DNA of 64,000 nucleotides from Exobasidium rhododendri (Eukaryota; Basidiomycota; Exobasidiomycetes; Exobasidiales; Exobasidiaceae): contig CP110631.1 in NCBI GenBank assembly GCA_026210745.1, forward strand, positions 2,604,001 to 2,668,000, in the 5' to 3' direction. The position numbers and the translations under genes were made by a program. Below are positions 1 through 13,185 of this stretch, piece by piece (within the stretch, counting starts at the first letter, position 1; each line of letters begins with the position of its first letter). A model generated the notes under the pieces. That model did not search any database. It was not told where the DNA came from and worked only from the letters and a program-made list of their open reading frames with translations.

Positions 1-257
1 TTACCTTTGCAAGTGTCTCACCCCGAATCACAATCCGCAAATTTGTTACCAACGCCATCGTCGACTCCAGATAAACCTTCTTTGTAGTGTACCCTTATTT
101 GTGCTCGCTAATTCGGCAACCTCTGCGTCTCGTAGTATCGACTCTCTATCGGGTACGCATTAGGCAACTTCTCCAACATCACTGCGATCCCTGACAGAGG
201 CGACCTCTGCGCACCGCCTTTTTCCCATCCTCAATATCCCAATACTACTGCGCTAAT

Positions 258-1230
<973 letters not shown>

Positions 1231-2293
1231 AGGAGGAATGTTACGGTTCTTTTCGCTCTTTTCTATGGTCTTCCGCCGCCGTTCTTTCTACTCAAGTAGT
1301 TGTCCTCACCCTGATTTGGTATTCTCAGTAATGACATGCCCTTTTGTCGATGTTCCCTTTCCTTGTAGAATTCAGGCAGTACAGGTGAAGAGACCACCCG
1401 CAGGACGATTCTTCCGGCCTTCTGCCCTCTCCTCCGTCCATCGCGGCGTGGCGAAGCATCCGCAGGAGGCTTGAAGGCATGATGTCGACAGCAGATGGGG
1501 GACCACGTTCGGGCGTTCTAGTCGTTCATGACACACACAGTCGTTGTAAAGGCCTTGAACGACCAACGAGTGTAAGTCCGAAGGGAATGGGATGAAGGGG
1601 CTACTTCGTGTAGTAGTGTCGATGCATATGAGGGGCACAGCGATCCTGGTTGAGCACAGGCCTAGGTAATCAGATGCGAGTGAGCAATACATCAGGACCA
1701 TTCCTCATCTGGCGCTGAGCCATCAGGCCGCCCAAGGGCAGAATCTACCTTTGGCGCTCGCAGATTGCAGTCACCTGGAAAAAAAGTTGACTTGACCTGG
1801 GCGTGAAATCAATGTTGGCGAAAGTGGCGCACTTCGCGCAAAGCACCTGGTCCAGCAGTATTCGCATCCTGACGATGAACGCATCCTTCCTTGCAGCACA
1901 CATGAGGACTTCGAGCGCCCGCACGTTGCCTGCAGGCTGAATGGCATGACCCAGCAAGCCGATCGCTTCACACCACAGTGTGTAGTGACCATTCCAACAG
2001 GTCTCGTCTTTAATTGCTCCCCAGTGAAGTGACAATCTATTCTCTGCCCCTTGACTTCCCACTACCTCCCGACCTTTCCTCTCTGCTCACCACCTGCGCT
2101 GGTGACACTGTGAGAACTTTCTCTTGAGCCGGTCTCACTTGCCATATATCGAACCTTCCTTTCCACCACAGCACACCATCTCTGTTCCACTCCACCAGTC
2201 GCATCGCCCACCATCTCTTTCTTTGTCGCCGCTCTGCATTACTACCGCCAAGTCCATTCTGGAAATAAACACTCCCAAAACAAAAGAGCTGGC
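1231..2293. other. Intergenic region, no gene supported
   Basis: About 1.06 kb between SEC4 and the membrane-protein gene, both on the plus strand. It should hold the SEC4 3' UTR and the promoter of the next gene; the last 200 nt are pyrimidine-rich. The open frames here lack recognisable domains. No tRNA, repeat or mobile element was seen. Confidence 0.5.
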
Positions 2294-4317
2294 ATGGGCT
2301 TTTTTGAAGACTGGGACGCTTCTAGAGATCATTCCTACCTCAGGACTAAAGTGGGGACAATCTTGGGAGGTGTTCCCAATAATTCCGATCTCTACCCTTC
2401 CATCGCATGCGTTGTCCTGTACTCTGTTCTCTTCGTTCCGATCATATGGAGATTAAAGAACAAGACGATCAACTTTGGCCATGTATGGAAGCCGTGAGTG
2501 CCAGCGATAAAAGGGGCAGATCTACATAAAGGAACGGGGTGGAGTGTTTCGCATCTTTTTTACTAAATGAGAGCTCTTGACGTGCAGATCAATCGTCATC
2601 ATGACAAGGATAGCATCTTTTGCGATTCGCATCAAGCTGGCGGAAGGCAGTAATTGGAACAAGGATCTATTCGTCGCCGAGATGATATTGCTCCGCATCT
2701 CTCCCATATTGCTAGTAAGTCAGGTGGGGAAGGACACGGTGACTTGACTTGCCTCCAGCTCGAAGACCCTCACCTCCGTCCTTTCCCAGACTTCTGCCCT
2801 TGTTACACTTTTCAAGGATGCTGTGGTTCCCTACCTTCCGCCTACTGACTCGCCCAATCTCAAGCTTTCGATGCCGTTGAAATACCTCGTCTCCTGCCTG
2901 CAATTCGCAACATACTTTTGCCTCGGCCTCACTATTGCGATTGCCTTCGATGTCAAGCAGGCAATCAACGGCAGCAGAGAAGCGAGAGTGAAGCTCCATC
3001 GAAGCAAAGAGGTGAATCGACCTGGTGCACTAGGATCATGTGTTTCCCCCCCTGTGTGCTTACTTCTTGCACTCTAACCTCCTAGATCTCCATCTACATG
3101 CTCTTGGTCGTCAACGTGGTGATATACTTTCTCTGTGTGATTCCTCTGGTCATGATTCACAGAGGCGGCTACAACCCGTCCATGGTCGTCACAAAGGAGA
3201 GAGAAGTGACAAAGTTCACCTCGATCTTGGCTGTCTGCACTTTCCTCTGTAAGTGTGTTTGAAATCTACAGCGCCGATTGGCTGTCGACGAGGAAGACAG
3301 TATCTTACAGTGACCCTAACAACCCTACACTTCTTCTCTTGGCTGCTTCACGGAATTGCTCACAGTGGTGATTGCCGGGTTCAAGACGGCTCAATTAGCA
3401 TCGGCGGGACTGTCGAACAGGATCGAAATCATCATCAACAAGAAGGTGAAAATGAACAGACTTCCTTTGGATATCGCCGTCATCAATCTGATTCCCCGCT
3501 GCCTTCCCCATCCAAACTTTGCTCCTCACAGGTACTCTTCTACAGCATCTGTGTGGTCGGCGAATACATTGCTTGCGCCCTCTTCACATGCCTTGCATGG
3601 AACAGGATCATCCCTCCGAGAGAAAGTCTCGCGGAATACTGTGGCGCTCATAACGTTTTTGCAAATCAATCGGGTGGTCAAACAAACATGAGAGGAGGCC
3701 AAGCAGCCGCTCATCAAGTTTGCCCGACCTACACCCAAGAAATGGAAGACGGGAGCGGTGGAGGAGAGATGCAAAGGAAGCAACAGTATCTTCCTCACGA
3801 GCAAGGCAGGGGAGAAGAACTATCCTACCCCTACATGAGCGGCAGCCACACCTTTCCAAACAATCTGCCACCAAATACGTACACGTCCAATAAGAGGCAC
3901 TCGACGAATACACTCAGTACAATAAGCGAGGTACGTCAACATTCTACTTCCTGCTTGAGAACGCTGGAAGCTGGTAGAAGAGGAAGCACAGGTGGAGTGG
4001 GTGGTGAAATGGTGTTGAATCTTGACAGAAATGGTGGCTCGGTCGTACCACCAGCTTGGTTCACTCTTCCTCCTCGTCCTCCTCCTCACCACCAGCAGCA
4101 GCAGCAGCAATTGGGTGTTCCTCCCCCAAGTGCGACGGAAAGCATCAAATCTCATTGGAGTGATGATAGCGAGGATGATAAGAAAGGAGCCAACGGTCTC
4201 TTTACACTCGTGAAGAGCACTAGGGACTCCCTTACTAGGAAGAGCAGCAAAGGCAGTCGCACTAGCTCGAATAAGACTGAAAAGGCTAGCGTGGGCGGAA
4301 AGAGGGAGTCACTTTGA
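2294..4317 (+). CDS. Multi-pass membrane protein of unknown function
   Basis: Not assigned to a named family. Six exons (2294-2493, 2588-2714, 2790-3011, 3086-3248, 3366-3445, 3532-4317) keep frame to give 525 aa. The N-terminal ~275 residues hold about six to seven hydrophobic segments, for example around LYPSIACVVLYSVLF, YLVSCLQFATYFCLGL, IYMLLVVNVVIYFLCV and FYSICVVGEYIACALF. The C-terminal ~240 residues are polar, Ser/Gly/Gln/Pro-rich and probably cytosolic, with a short polyQ and many Ser/Thr-Arg/Lys sites near the end. The layout (about 7 TM plus long disordered tail) is receptor- or transporter-like, but no diagnostic motif was found. The donor-like GTACGT near 3931 would only matter if a further intron exists; the frame is open through it. 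It is convergent with the zinc-cluster gene. Confidence 0.75.
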
Positions 4318-4704
4318 GAGAAAGACACGCTGCTCTTCCGCCCAGTCCACCTGACAATTCAAGGTGAGCACATCTTCCATCGGTGAACTCACCTTGAAGG
4401 GTCGAGGGGGGATGGTCCGCTCTACTTCTACGAAACGAAAAAGGGCGGTGATCGCGTTGCTATTAACCTCTTCCTTGCGTCTCTTCCAACGACTATCAGA
4501 GTGACATACTGACTTGGTCCCCTTCTCCGTCTGCACAGGCTTCAAGCGAGGAAATGGAAGAAGAGAAAAGGCACTTTTCCGATCACCACTCCATCTAGAC
4601 GCACCCTTTGTAGCACAGAATTTAAACCTCTACACGATATTATGGTTTGCGAGAGAGAAAGAGCAGAAATACAGTAGGGTGAATCATTACAGACGAGGGT
4701 ATCT
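4318..4704. other. Convergent intergenic region, nothing recognised
   Basis: Lies between the 3' ends of the membrane-protein gene and the zinc-cluster gene. It presumably carries both 3' UTRs; no coding or RNA feature is supported. Confidence 0.5.
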
Positions 4705-7690
4705 TTACGATGCCGGTAAGGGCAGGAGCAGGAAGGAGCTGTGCGTGCGGATTGCGGTCCAGAAATCGGAATCACCACAGAGCTGAGCAGGACTACATGA
4801 AGTGTCCCCTCCCATAAGGTTTGCGATCGTGGAGACGATGATATGGTCTTCGTAGAGACCTAGGTGTTGGGTCAACGAGGCAGTAATGTACTTTGCTGAA
4901 ATGCCTCCGCCTTCTTGTGAGCTAGAGTCGAGCATGAACCGAACAAGGGTCTTTGCACGAGTCTGCTCCTTTCCCGCACCTAAGATCAAAAAGGGAAGCA
5001 GAGACTTCAGGGCGTCGGAGATCTCCTCCTTTGACGACCTTCTCTTCTCCAGTGACATGTGGAAGCAGAGCACCAAGGCTGCTTCTAATGTGTACTGCTG
5101 CATCGTGAAGACTTTGCTTGCAGTGAAGGGGCATTGACTTTGCGACTGAAACCAGCTGCGAAGACTGACAAGATCGCTCGCCGCTTTAAAGCACGCTGCT
5201 TCCTCCTTTCGGCAACAAAGCATCTTCTGGTACTCGACGTACAGCTGCACCGTCTTTCTCTGGTACGTGTTGGCTTGCAAGTTGCCCTCCGCTAGTGACG
5301 GAGGAAGCTCGGTAGCTTCGAATCGGTCTAGCCACATCTCTTCTCTACCTCCTTCGACAGGCCCTCTCTTTTCCCTATCACGTCGAGCCTCTTCCGCCGT
5401 GCTTGCCAAGTGGGAGAGCGATGCAGTCACGCCAACGCTGGAAACCGTCTTGACGTCCAATTTCTTCGCGTCGTCGTGTCCGTCTTGCATGCTTGTGGGT
5501 TCAACAGCGAGCAGACTTTCTGATTCGTAGACTTGATCGTACTCGCCCCTCTTCATGAAATCGAACGCTTCCTCAAGACTGACTTGTGCAGTGAAGTGAC
5601 AAAACAGCCGGCGACCAGAGTGTCTTATGAGTGCAGATTGATTCGGAAACCAGAAAGCGTCCGCCGGCGAAATCTGCTTCCCTTGCGAAGGTCCGAAGAG
5701 CGGATAGAGCTGAAGACCATTCGCCAGTGGATGAGCAGTCATCAAGACGTTCTGTGACTCGCCTTTGAGTCTACTGTTGCCAAGTCTGTCCAGGCCAATC
5801 ACTGCACTATAGCTCAAAGCCTTCGAAAGTGTGGCCAACGCTTTGCTAGTCCTCCCACGGGCACGCAGGAATGCTCGCTCCAATGACAAGGTCATGACAG
5901 TATTGAGATTTGGGTTGTCGTCATGCTCGATGATTAGTAGAAGAGCTTGACCTGCACCATACCACAAGTCGACGACTGCAAGGGAAGAAAGGAAATTATC
6001 TGCTTAGAGGCTCCCTGCTGGACAATCTCTTTCTCTCGTTTCTTCCCTCTCCTTCTCACCTTCCTTGACTGAATCCTGACGCTGACATTCCGTCATGAAG
6101 GTGTACGACACATCCTTGTTGGTCAGTCCCATGTTGACGAGAACTTCATTGGCGTCCTTAAATTCCAGTGTCGTCGCCAATAGGTGGAATAGTAGAGCAA
6201 CAAAAGATAGATCTAAACCGAGCGCCACTAAGTCCTTCTTTGCGTCGATCTCTTCTTCCATTGCCTTTAGTTGAAAGATTATCAAATTGATACTGATGCC
6301 CATATCCAGGCCATGGTTCTGCATCATGTCAAAATCGGACAGTAGTCGATGAATCGTCTCAATATCTGGCAGCAGAGAGGAGATTTCTCTGGTTGTGCTG
6401 TTACTTCTCTCTCCTTCGAAGTGCAAAGGATCATTGACGCCGCCGTTATTGCTGATCATTGGGAGGAGCCGCTTCGCTTTGTAGAAGCTCTGGTCGCGCG
6501 AGGGAAGAAGGGTAGAAAAGGGAACACCTAATGGTGCTTGGTGTTGAGCGATCATAGCCAAGGCATCTGCTGCCATATCATGTGCTGCTTCGGATAGTCC
6601 TGATCTGTCTGCGACCCATTGCTCATTGTCCCTTCGAGCTTCTTCGTTGGTCTCATCACCCCCGCCCTTTACTGTAGCAACAATTGCTTCGAGCTCGGCG
6701 ATACGTCCCATCAGAGTTTGGTTAGAATGATCCATGGGCAAGGGGGCAAAGCTATGAAGGAAACAAGCAAAAGGAAGAAGAAGACGTGTAAGTGGCAGCA
6801 TGGAAGTATTGGAACCACTCTAGCCAAGAGGTACGTACTTTGCCCAAGGCGCACCTGGCATCTCGAACCACTGCTGTCCTGAGCTCGAGCTTGCTGCAGG
6901 AGCCTCTACGATCGCAGAGGATGCTAAGAAGCTTGGAGCAGCCTGTTGACTGCTTGCTGCCAGCGGTGTTGCATCTACTATGGCAGCGCTCCATGTACAT
7001 TCGGAAGGAGGAAAGTCGTGCTTCTTACACTCGCCGCAATAAGGTTTCTCGCGGTCACACTTGACCTTGCGTCTCTTATGGATTGTGGAACAAAGGCATC
7101 ATGATCAGCTGTGGCTCTAGATCTGCATAAGCGAGGAAATCACCAACAAGGCTGCTCACTTTACAGGGCAGACATGTGTTGATCTTCCGACGTTTAGTAT
7201 GATGAACGTGGGGGCGATTTTTGGCGCCTCCCCGCCGATCTTCATTATCCGACGTTTCGCCATTCACACCATTCTGCTCTGGAGCATCAGAGTTGTACTG
7301 CATAGAGGTATCTGCAAAGGTGTGGTCTTGGTCCTCCATCTTTGCGGTCAGATCGACGCCATTGTCTTTAGAATCTAGTCCTAAGGATGATGCCGGCGGT
7401 GGGGTGGTAGTATAAGCGTTGACACTTTGGACATCAGTCTCGGTCAAGCCCTGTAGGACTATGTTCATCGGCTGCTGAGAGCCCAGATCGTGAAGCTGAT
7501 TCTGATCTTGATGTTTCAGCTGCTCCTGCGGCACTTCGTTCTGCTGCTGCTGCTGCTGCTGCTGTTGAAGTCGCTGAGCTGCTGCTTCATGATCCTGATG
7601 AGCTGCTGCAGCCGCTGCTACAGCAACAGCAGCATCTATCGCCCTCTGTCTGGTGAGCTGATCATCATCATCGTCTAATTCAACATTCAT
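4705..7690 (-). CDS. Zn(II)2Cys6 fungal transcription factor
   Basis: Nuclear DNA-binding regulator of the Gal4-type zinc-cluster class. Exons on the minus strand are 7690-7160, 7074-6839, 6751-6060 and 5975-4705, giving 909 aa. The binuclear cluster spans the first intron: CLPCK ends exon 1, and RRKVKCDREKPYC plus CGEC follow, giving CX2CX6CX6CX2CX9C at about residues 173-205. Before it lie an acidic stretch, an Ala run and a polyQ tract. The long C-terminal part (about residues 260-909) looks like a middle-homology/regulatory region, but its ligand and targets cannot be read. The start at 7690 was chosen because the upstream in-frame sequence is a GA/CT microsatellite. The exact 3' end is less sure than the DNA-binding domain. 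Confidence 0.87.
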
Positions 7691-7778
7691 TTCAATCGTT
7701 TGGCTTGCAACGTAGCCACAAAGACCCGAAGCCAAGTCAATAAATGACGGCCCAGCTACCTCACCGCTGTTGTTAAGC

Positions 7779-7801
7779 GAGAGAGAGAGAGAGAGAGAGA
7801 G
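7779..7801. repeat. (GA)n microsatellite
   Basis: An uninterrupted GA dinucleotide run of about 23 nt in the 5' leader of the zinc-cluster gene (CT on its sense strand). Confidence 0.95.
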
Positions 7802-7938
7802 TAAGAGATGGAAAAAGACTTGAGCGTGTGAGGTATGCAAATGAAAGCGTCGGCCGAAGTAGAGGATTGACGCTCCCAAGTCGTTAGCCTTCGATTATGA
7901 GGAAGATGCGCGTTTCAATGCGCGATCAGCAATGTAAT

Positions 7939-7944
7939 CACGTG
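7939..7944. promoter_or_regulatory. CACGTG E-box, UTP6 side
   Basis: Palindromic CACGTG whose distal base is 125 nt upstream of the UTP6 ATG at 8064. It is one of seven such sites in divergent promoters of this window. A bHLH factor (Cbf1/USF type) is the inferred reader. Confidence 0.6.
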
Positions 7945-8063
7945 CCCTCTTTCTCTCATTCGCACAAAAAGAATTTCTGGAAGAAGCCTAAAACACCATC
8001 AAGATCCTCTGTAGTCGTTGCTTTTCCTCATACGCTTATCCCCTACATCCTCGAGTCGCCATC

Positions 8064-10520
8064 ATGGGCTCAGCACGGGTCCAGTATGAGATGGAGAGGA
8101 CGCTGCCTTCACTGCAGCTTGCTGCTACCCATGGTCTGTTCTCGAAAGAAGTGGAATTGCGATCGATTACGCAACGAAGAAGGGAATTTGAGAATGCCCT
8201 GGTGCGAAGAAAGGCTCTCGTAGCTGATTTTCAAAAGTACTTGCATTTCGAGGAAGAACTAGAGACTCTACGTGTACTAAGAGTGACTCGATTGAAAGAT
8301 CAGAATGAGATTTCTCGACAGGATATGATCAAGATGCAAAAGGAAGCCATCTCTCATATGGTCTCCATCTACGAGCGTGGAGTGAAGAGGCTTAAATTTC
8401 ACTACGAATTATGGGAGGCTTACATCCGATGGGCACACAGCAAGAAGATGAGAGTGGTCGTATCAAGAGTATCTGCAAGAGCGCTCTCGCTGTTTCCGAA
8501 TAGAGTGGACTTATGGCTAATGGTGGCAAACATCGAGTTCAATGACCATCAGAGTGCAAGTACCGCTCGAGCTCTGCTGCAAAGAGGGCTACGACTAAAC
8601 AGTATCAGTCACCCAGCTAGCATTCAAGTGCAAGCAGACGAGAGACCAAAGAAGAAGTTCAAAAAGGGGAGACTGGAGGAGGATGAATCAATCAAGGTGC
8701 TACACATTTCCCCAGCTGGAAACAAAGCCGACGATCGGGCGTCTATGATCTTATCGGACAAGGAGCTGGATTTGGTACGAATCTGGATCGAGTACATTCG
8801 CATGGAGCTGGTATTCTTGGAGAGGTTGAGGAGACGAAGGAACGTTCTGGGCATTTCTGGAGACATGGAACAGTCAGCAGCGAGGATGGCAGATAGTGTG
8901 CCAAACGAAGATATGACTGGCATTGATGATCAAGTGCCTGTCAGTAATGATGGCGAGACAGCCCCACTTTCAATAAAGAGTATTGTGGAAGGCAACGAAG
9001 TGCAAGAGGCGCCGAGTTCTGAGTCGCTTTTGCTGGGAGCTATCCCCAAATCGGCCTTGCGATCCGCTATCTCTTTGCTCTCTGCCAATTCGCTGCCGCC
9101 TAAGACGCACTTTGTTTTCCTATTGGCTCTAGCAAGTCTCGTTCAGCAATTTCCCTTCTACAATGACACGGAGGGAGTTCGGTCAAGCCTGCTGACTTTG
9201 ATACAGCAGACGGTCCAAGATCGCTTCCCAAACAACTCAAATGCATTGCTGTTTGTCAGCTCTGCTTCTTTGCTGAACGCAACCAATCAATCTAAACTTG
9301 CCAACTTGTCTGACCTCGAGCTCAAAGAGGAACTGCTCGACGGAAGTGAGCTCAAAGTGGCCTCCCATTTACATTCACATCCTTTGAATGCGGAAGCCAT
9401 CTTTCTGGACTGTGTGAATCTATCCAAGGGGTACACAGTGGAAAAGGAGGACAAGATCACGGAAGATTATCTCTTTGATTTACTCGGGCAAAACATGAGA
9501 AAGGTCAAACAGTCGGCGCAAGTTGCCACATTCATCAGGAACATCATTGACGATCTTCGAGACCGGACGCTTCGAACGTATTCGCCAAACGGTTCGCATC
9601 TGGCCTTTCAGCTTCGCTTGATTGCTTTCTTTGAGAGCTCCGTGGGACAGCTTGACGGGGTAAGCTCACTAGAGCAGTACTTGCACGGCTGTGCAAGACG
9701 TGTAGTACACGATGCTAGAAGGCTCCAATGCGATGACGCAGAGATGGAAAGAGAAGCGTGGAAGGGAAGAATTAGAGCGCTGCATCTCCTTAAAAGCAAA
9801 GGAGAGGTAAAGAGTACTGTCATCAAGCTCGAAGGACGTCTTTGGGAGACCTGTTTGAAGTTTGCAAAGGATGAGGCCTTGGTTCTGCAGTATGCACGAT
9901 TGATGACACTGTGCGCAGAACTGCCTGCTCTTACCCATCAGGAACTACTGGAGCGTTGGAATCGGGTTCAATGTCACGGAGCTGGAAAGGCTAGTCCAGA
10001 AGTCTGGTCGGAGTGGGCTTCATGGGTGAAGGGGCTAACGATGAAGGACACGAAATGGAAGGTGATTGAATTGCAAAAGGCATTGTATAGGACAAGCAGT
10101 AGCCCGAACGTCCATCAAGATCTTCTCAAGATATACATACTCGACTGTGAATCAAGTGGAGCGTTCGCAGATCGCATAAGGTTCATCGAGAAGAAGGCGT
10201 ATCCACAGCCTTCCTTTTGGAGGTGGGCCATTGCATTTCTCCAGGGCAGTCAATACGCGAGTGTGTCCATGGTGGACGACCTGTATACCAAATTATTGAC
10301 GAGGGAAGAGAACAGCGTCGATGATTCCTGCGCCTACTTACGATTCCTGATGCTCAAAGCAGACGATCCAACAAAAGGAGTTGAGACATTCCGACGAATA
10401 TTGACTAGGATGAAGGATGACGTACAGAAAAAGACGATCCTGGAGCAAGAGTGGGAGAATGTCTGTCTCGAATTGAGAGACGACGATACTGTTGACAGGG
10501 AGTCGAGGTCCTCTAGATGA
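8064..10520 (+). CDS. UTP6: U3 snoRNP protein Utp6
   Basis: Component of the small-subunit processome (UTP-B), needed for 18S pre-rRNA processing in the nucleolus. Single exon, 818 aa. The N-terminus (VQYEMERTLPSLQ, then LFSKEVELRSITQRRREFE) is the family's signature. It is followed by HAT/TPR-like helical repeats with a WEAYIRWAH-type motif at about residues 125-135. The protein is much longer than yeast Utp6 (about 440 aa), with extra low-conservation segments around residues 190-330 and a long C-terminal helical part. A second UTP-B gene (UTP12) lies about 6.5 kb downstream. Confidence 0.9.
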   Translation: MGSARVQYEMERTLPSLQLAATHGLFSKEVELRSITQRRREFENALVRRKALVADFQKYLHFEEELETLRVLRVTRLKDQNEISRQDMIKMQKEAISHMVSIYERGVKRLKFHYELWEAYIRWAHSKKMRVVVSRVSARALSLFPNRVDLWLMVANIEFNDHQSASTARALLQRGLRLNSISHPASIQVQADERPKKKFKKGRLEEDESIKVLHISPAGNKADDRASMILSDKELDLVRIWIEYIRMELVFLERLRRRRNVLGISGDMEQSAARMADSVPNEDMTGIDDQVPVSNDGETAPLSIKSIVEGNEVQEAPSSESLLLGAIPKSALRSAISLLSANSLPPKTHFVFLLALASLVQQFPFYNDTEGVRSSLLTLIQQTVQDRFPNNSNALLFVSSASLLNATNQSKLANLSDLELKEELLDGSELKVASHLHSHPLNAEAIFLDCVNLSKGYTVEKEDKITEDYLFDLLGQNMRKVKQSAQVATFIRNIIDDLRDRTLRTYSPNGSHLAFQLRLIAFFESSVGQLDGVSSLEQYLHGCARRVVHDARRLQCDDAEMEREAWKGRIRALHLLKSKGEVKSTVIKLEGRLWETCLKFAKDEALVLQYARLMTLCAELPALTHQELLERWNRVQCHGAGKASPEVWSEWASWVKGLTMKDTKWKVIELQKALYRTSSSPNVHQDLLKIYILDCESSGAFADRIRFIEKKAYPQPSFWRWAIAFLQGSQYASVSMVDDLYTKLLTREENSVDDSCAYLRFLMLKADDPTKGVETFRRILTRMKDDVQKKTILEQEWENVCLELRDDDTVDRESRSSR

Positions 10521-10992
10521 AGAAAAATTAACAGCGAGCTAAAGAAGGGGTAAGGGGGGGGGGAGTGGAATGAGAAGACACCCGATGGATGTATCAGGAC
10601 TTTGTACAATGCTGCATTTGTAAATTTAATCGCATCACACTCGCCACATTTGATGATAGAAAAGACGACTATATTCATTCTACTAGCGATCGTATCGAAG
10701 ACATGTATTATATAGAGAGAGAGAATGGAAGGAATAGAAGTCCTCTCGCGAAGAAAAGATACAAAGGGGAAAGATGGGACTTTTAAAGGAGGCAAAAGAA
10801 TAGCATTGTGTTACGACGGGAAGACAGCGGGGAGGTCTGGATGCGGCCAGCCTTCTTCGTTGCTCAGCTTAGAGGAACAGAACAGACCGCGCGACCTTTG
10901 TCGCTCCTCGACCTGGGTAGTTCTCTCTCCTCGAAGGTCCGCTCGCCCGCCCGCCCGCTCTTTTCCCTTGATCCTCTTGTCACAGCTTCTAT
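10521..10992. other. Convergent intergenic region UTP6 / KES1
   Basis: A 472-nt stretch between the ends of UTP6 (plus) and KES1 (minus). It has a G-run near 10553 and an AT-rich TATATAGAGA stretch near 10710, and probably holds both 3' UTRs. No gene seen. Confidence 0.5.
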
Positions 10993-12644
10993 CTAGACTG
11001 ACTCAAAGTATTTCTTGACGACTTCAGTCTGCATTTGCTCAGGTAGAGCACTGACGATCGGATAGAACTTTTCCCCCTTTTGCACAAAGTACTTTGGCCG
11101 CCACGTTTCACCCTTTTCCTCTCTTTCCTTTACTCGCTGTCGTTGAGCGTCTTCTACGGCCGTCTTGGAATCAGTTGCCTTGTCTAAGTCTTTCTCTTTT
11201 ATTCCCTCCGTCACCTTTGACCACAGTCTGTCAACGAAAGAAAAGGATGCAAAGAGGGCACAAGTCAGGCCCCGTCTGCAACGACAAAGTAGAGGAGCAC
11301 ATACGAGACTTACCTTCCTGATTCGTACTCTTCTTGCTCAGACTCTGGCCTTACAGTCTTTCGCGCAGTGATGGCTTTATGAGCATCAAAGAGGACTTCA
11401 TGCTCGCCACTCTTTGAGTACTTGAATTCCATCACTTCGTTCCACTTTCCGCTCAACTCTCCAATCGACTTTCCACCCCTGGTCACCTTTCCAGCGATGG
11501 CATTGTAGGTCCCTGTAAAGTAGCCCTTCGTCTTGAACTCAACGTCAGCAGCTAAATCGTTGGCTGGATTGCGGATCTTGGACTGATCACCCAATTCGAG
11601 CACCATCTTTCCGAAAAGGATCCCTCTCGCGTACCTGTGGCAAAGAGTCACAACTCTCTTGTCAGAACTAACCGCATTACCATTTGCATTGCTGTCCGCC
11701 CTCCAGACTCACATGTTGGGCATTTCAATCTCGTACTCCTTGTCTTCAGGCCTATCTAGCAGTACGACTCTGTTCTCGCCTCCCATGAGTGTGGCCGCTG
11801 AGTTACCCAAGAATTTACTTTTTGGCTTGAGCTCCCCGTAGATCAAGAGATTGTTGGCTGGCGAACAGTAGAAGTAAGCACTGATGGGCGGATGATGTGA
11901 AACTGTTGTGTGGCCGAGAATTTGTTTGTCAGTAAAATGGTTTGCATCTTCTCTCAAGCATTCATGACCTTGACTCACCTTGCTCGGCAATGTAGAATCC
12001 TTCAGTGTCATTCGGATACTTGTATGAGCACTGATAGAACTCGCCCAGTACAGGATTATAGCTACATATGCACACCGTGTCAGGTCAAAGTGTCATCCCT
12101 TGTCTCAACTCCTGACTCTACTCACGGCTTCTTCACTCCTTTTGGCTTGTTATGCCATCCAGATAGGTAGTACCTCGTCACCTGAAGAAATCGCTTCTCT
12201 GGGTCATCTAGTTGTCCACAGCTTCAAGCGCCAGCAACAAGAGAAGGATCAGTATTTTGAGATAAATAGAAACGCAATCGACCACTACGTCTACTTACCC
12301 AAAGATAAGATCGGGATGGCTCATGAAATCCTGCAAGGTGATGGAAAGGTTATCTCAGTCTCGCAAACTCTTCCCCTTTCGCACGCAATACTCACTGTGA
12401 TCCTCTCTAGCATACTCCTTGGCTCCAGAACGAAGGTGGGTAGAGTGACTTTGCTCAAGTCCATTCCAATCCTCAACTGGCCAATCAAGGACATCAAGAT
12501 ATTCCCACTCTCTTCATCCAATTCTTCGGTATCGTCGGCTGCTGCTCCTTCTGGTGCTTTGTCGTCCTTGCTGGGTTGCTTGGGTGAATGACCATGTCCT
12601 TTTCCGCCAGTCACAGCTCCACTGACATGATCGAGTAAACCCAT
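10993..12644 (-). CDS. KES1: Oxysterol-binding protein, Osh4/Kes1 type
   Basis: Short OSBP-related lipid carrier exchanging sterol and PI4P between ER and Golgi. Seven exons on the minus strand (12644-12396, 12330-12299, 12221-12126, 12061-11979, 11902-11713, 11634-11314, 11227-10993) sum exactly to 401 aa, close to yeast Osh4 (434). The ORP fingerprint EQVSHHPPISAYF is present and is split by an intron inside the Val codon. KPYNPVLGEFY and the C-terminal EKFYPIVSALPEQ also fit. No PH domain, ankyrin repeats or FFAT motif, so it is the short ORD-only class. The N-terminal 50 residues are charged and disordered. The second exon is only 32 nt. Confidence 0.93.
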
Positions 12645-13103
12645 AGTGACGAGTCAGAGTAATAGAGACTTGGTCGGGGAGAGCTGAATACGAAGTTAGG
12701 TCGAGAAGCTTCTCAAAGACTTTGCCCAAGTGCGTTGTAAGGTACTTTTCCTGCTATTTTTTCGAAACCGAGCAAGATTTCAATCGAGCGGCTGCTGATC
12801 ACAAGTCAATCTAGATGAGATGTGAGGAGGAGTGTAGCGCGAAGTAAGATGTGCCAATCTGCCCTCTGCAAATGATACGGAAAGTGAGGAATTTATGAGA
12901 GGGAAAACGGAGGAAAAGGAAGGGTATCTCGATTCGCGATATCCTAGCTCCACACCGAGCCAGTCGGCGGTCATAGCCTTTCATTTCATCACCGCACCTA
13001 GATACCTAGGGCTACGTAGCTTTTCGAGGCAGGCCACCGCCCGCCTCAATTGGGTATTCACATTTTCCTCGAAAGGGCCACGCGAGCTGACCTCCGTCCG
13101 CCT

Positions 13104-13109
13104 CACGTG
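13104..13109. promoter_or_regulatory. CACGTG E-box, HIS7 side
   Basis: CACGTG with its distal base 130 nt upstream of the HIS7 ATG at 13234. Same spacing class as the sites before UTP6, RPN1 and SPC25. Confidence 0.6.
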
Positions 13110-13162
13110 CAAATTAGAAGGAATGGACCTCTCTTGGACGAGATCTTGCTTGACGTTGGAGG

Positions 13163-13168
13163 TGACTC
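13163..13168 (+). promoter_or_regulatory. TGACTC core (Gcn4/Cpc1-like), distal copy
   Basis: TGACTC about 71 nt before the HIS7 ATG, in the context GGTGACTCGAG. TGACTC is the core of the Gcn4/CpcA general amino acid control site (full consensus TGACTCA). Assignment rests on motif and target gene only. Confidence 0.5.
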
Positions 13169-13185
13169 GAGACTGATGCAAGCCT

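Larger units (their letters stand above)
7691..8063. other. Divergent promoter region, zinc-cluster gene / UTP6
   Basis: A 373-nt interval between two divergent starts. It contains the GA microsatellite and a CACGTG palindrome 125 nt before the UTP6 ATG. No other feature was seen. Confidence 0.7.

Noticed and set aside
1745-2062. 105-codon minus-strand open frame after SEC4
   Set aside because: Reads partly like protein, but no domain, no conserved start context and no adjoining exons were found.
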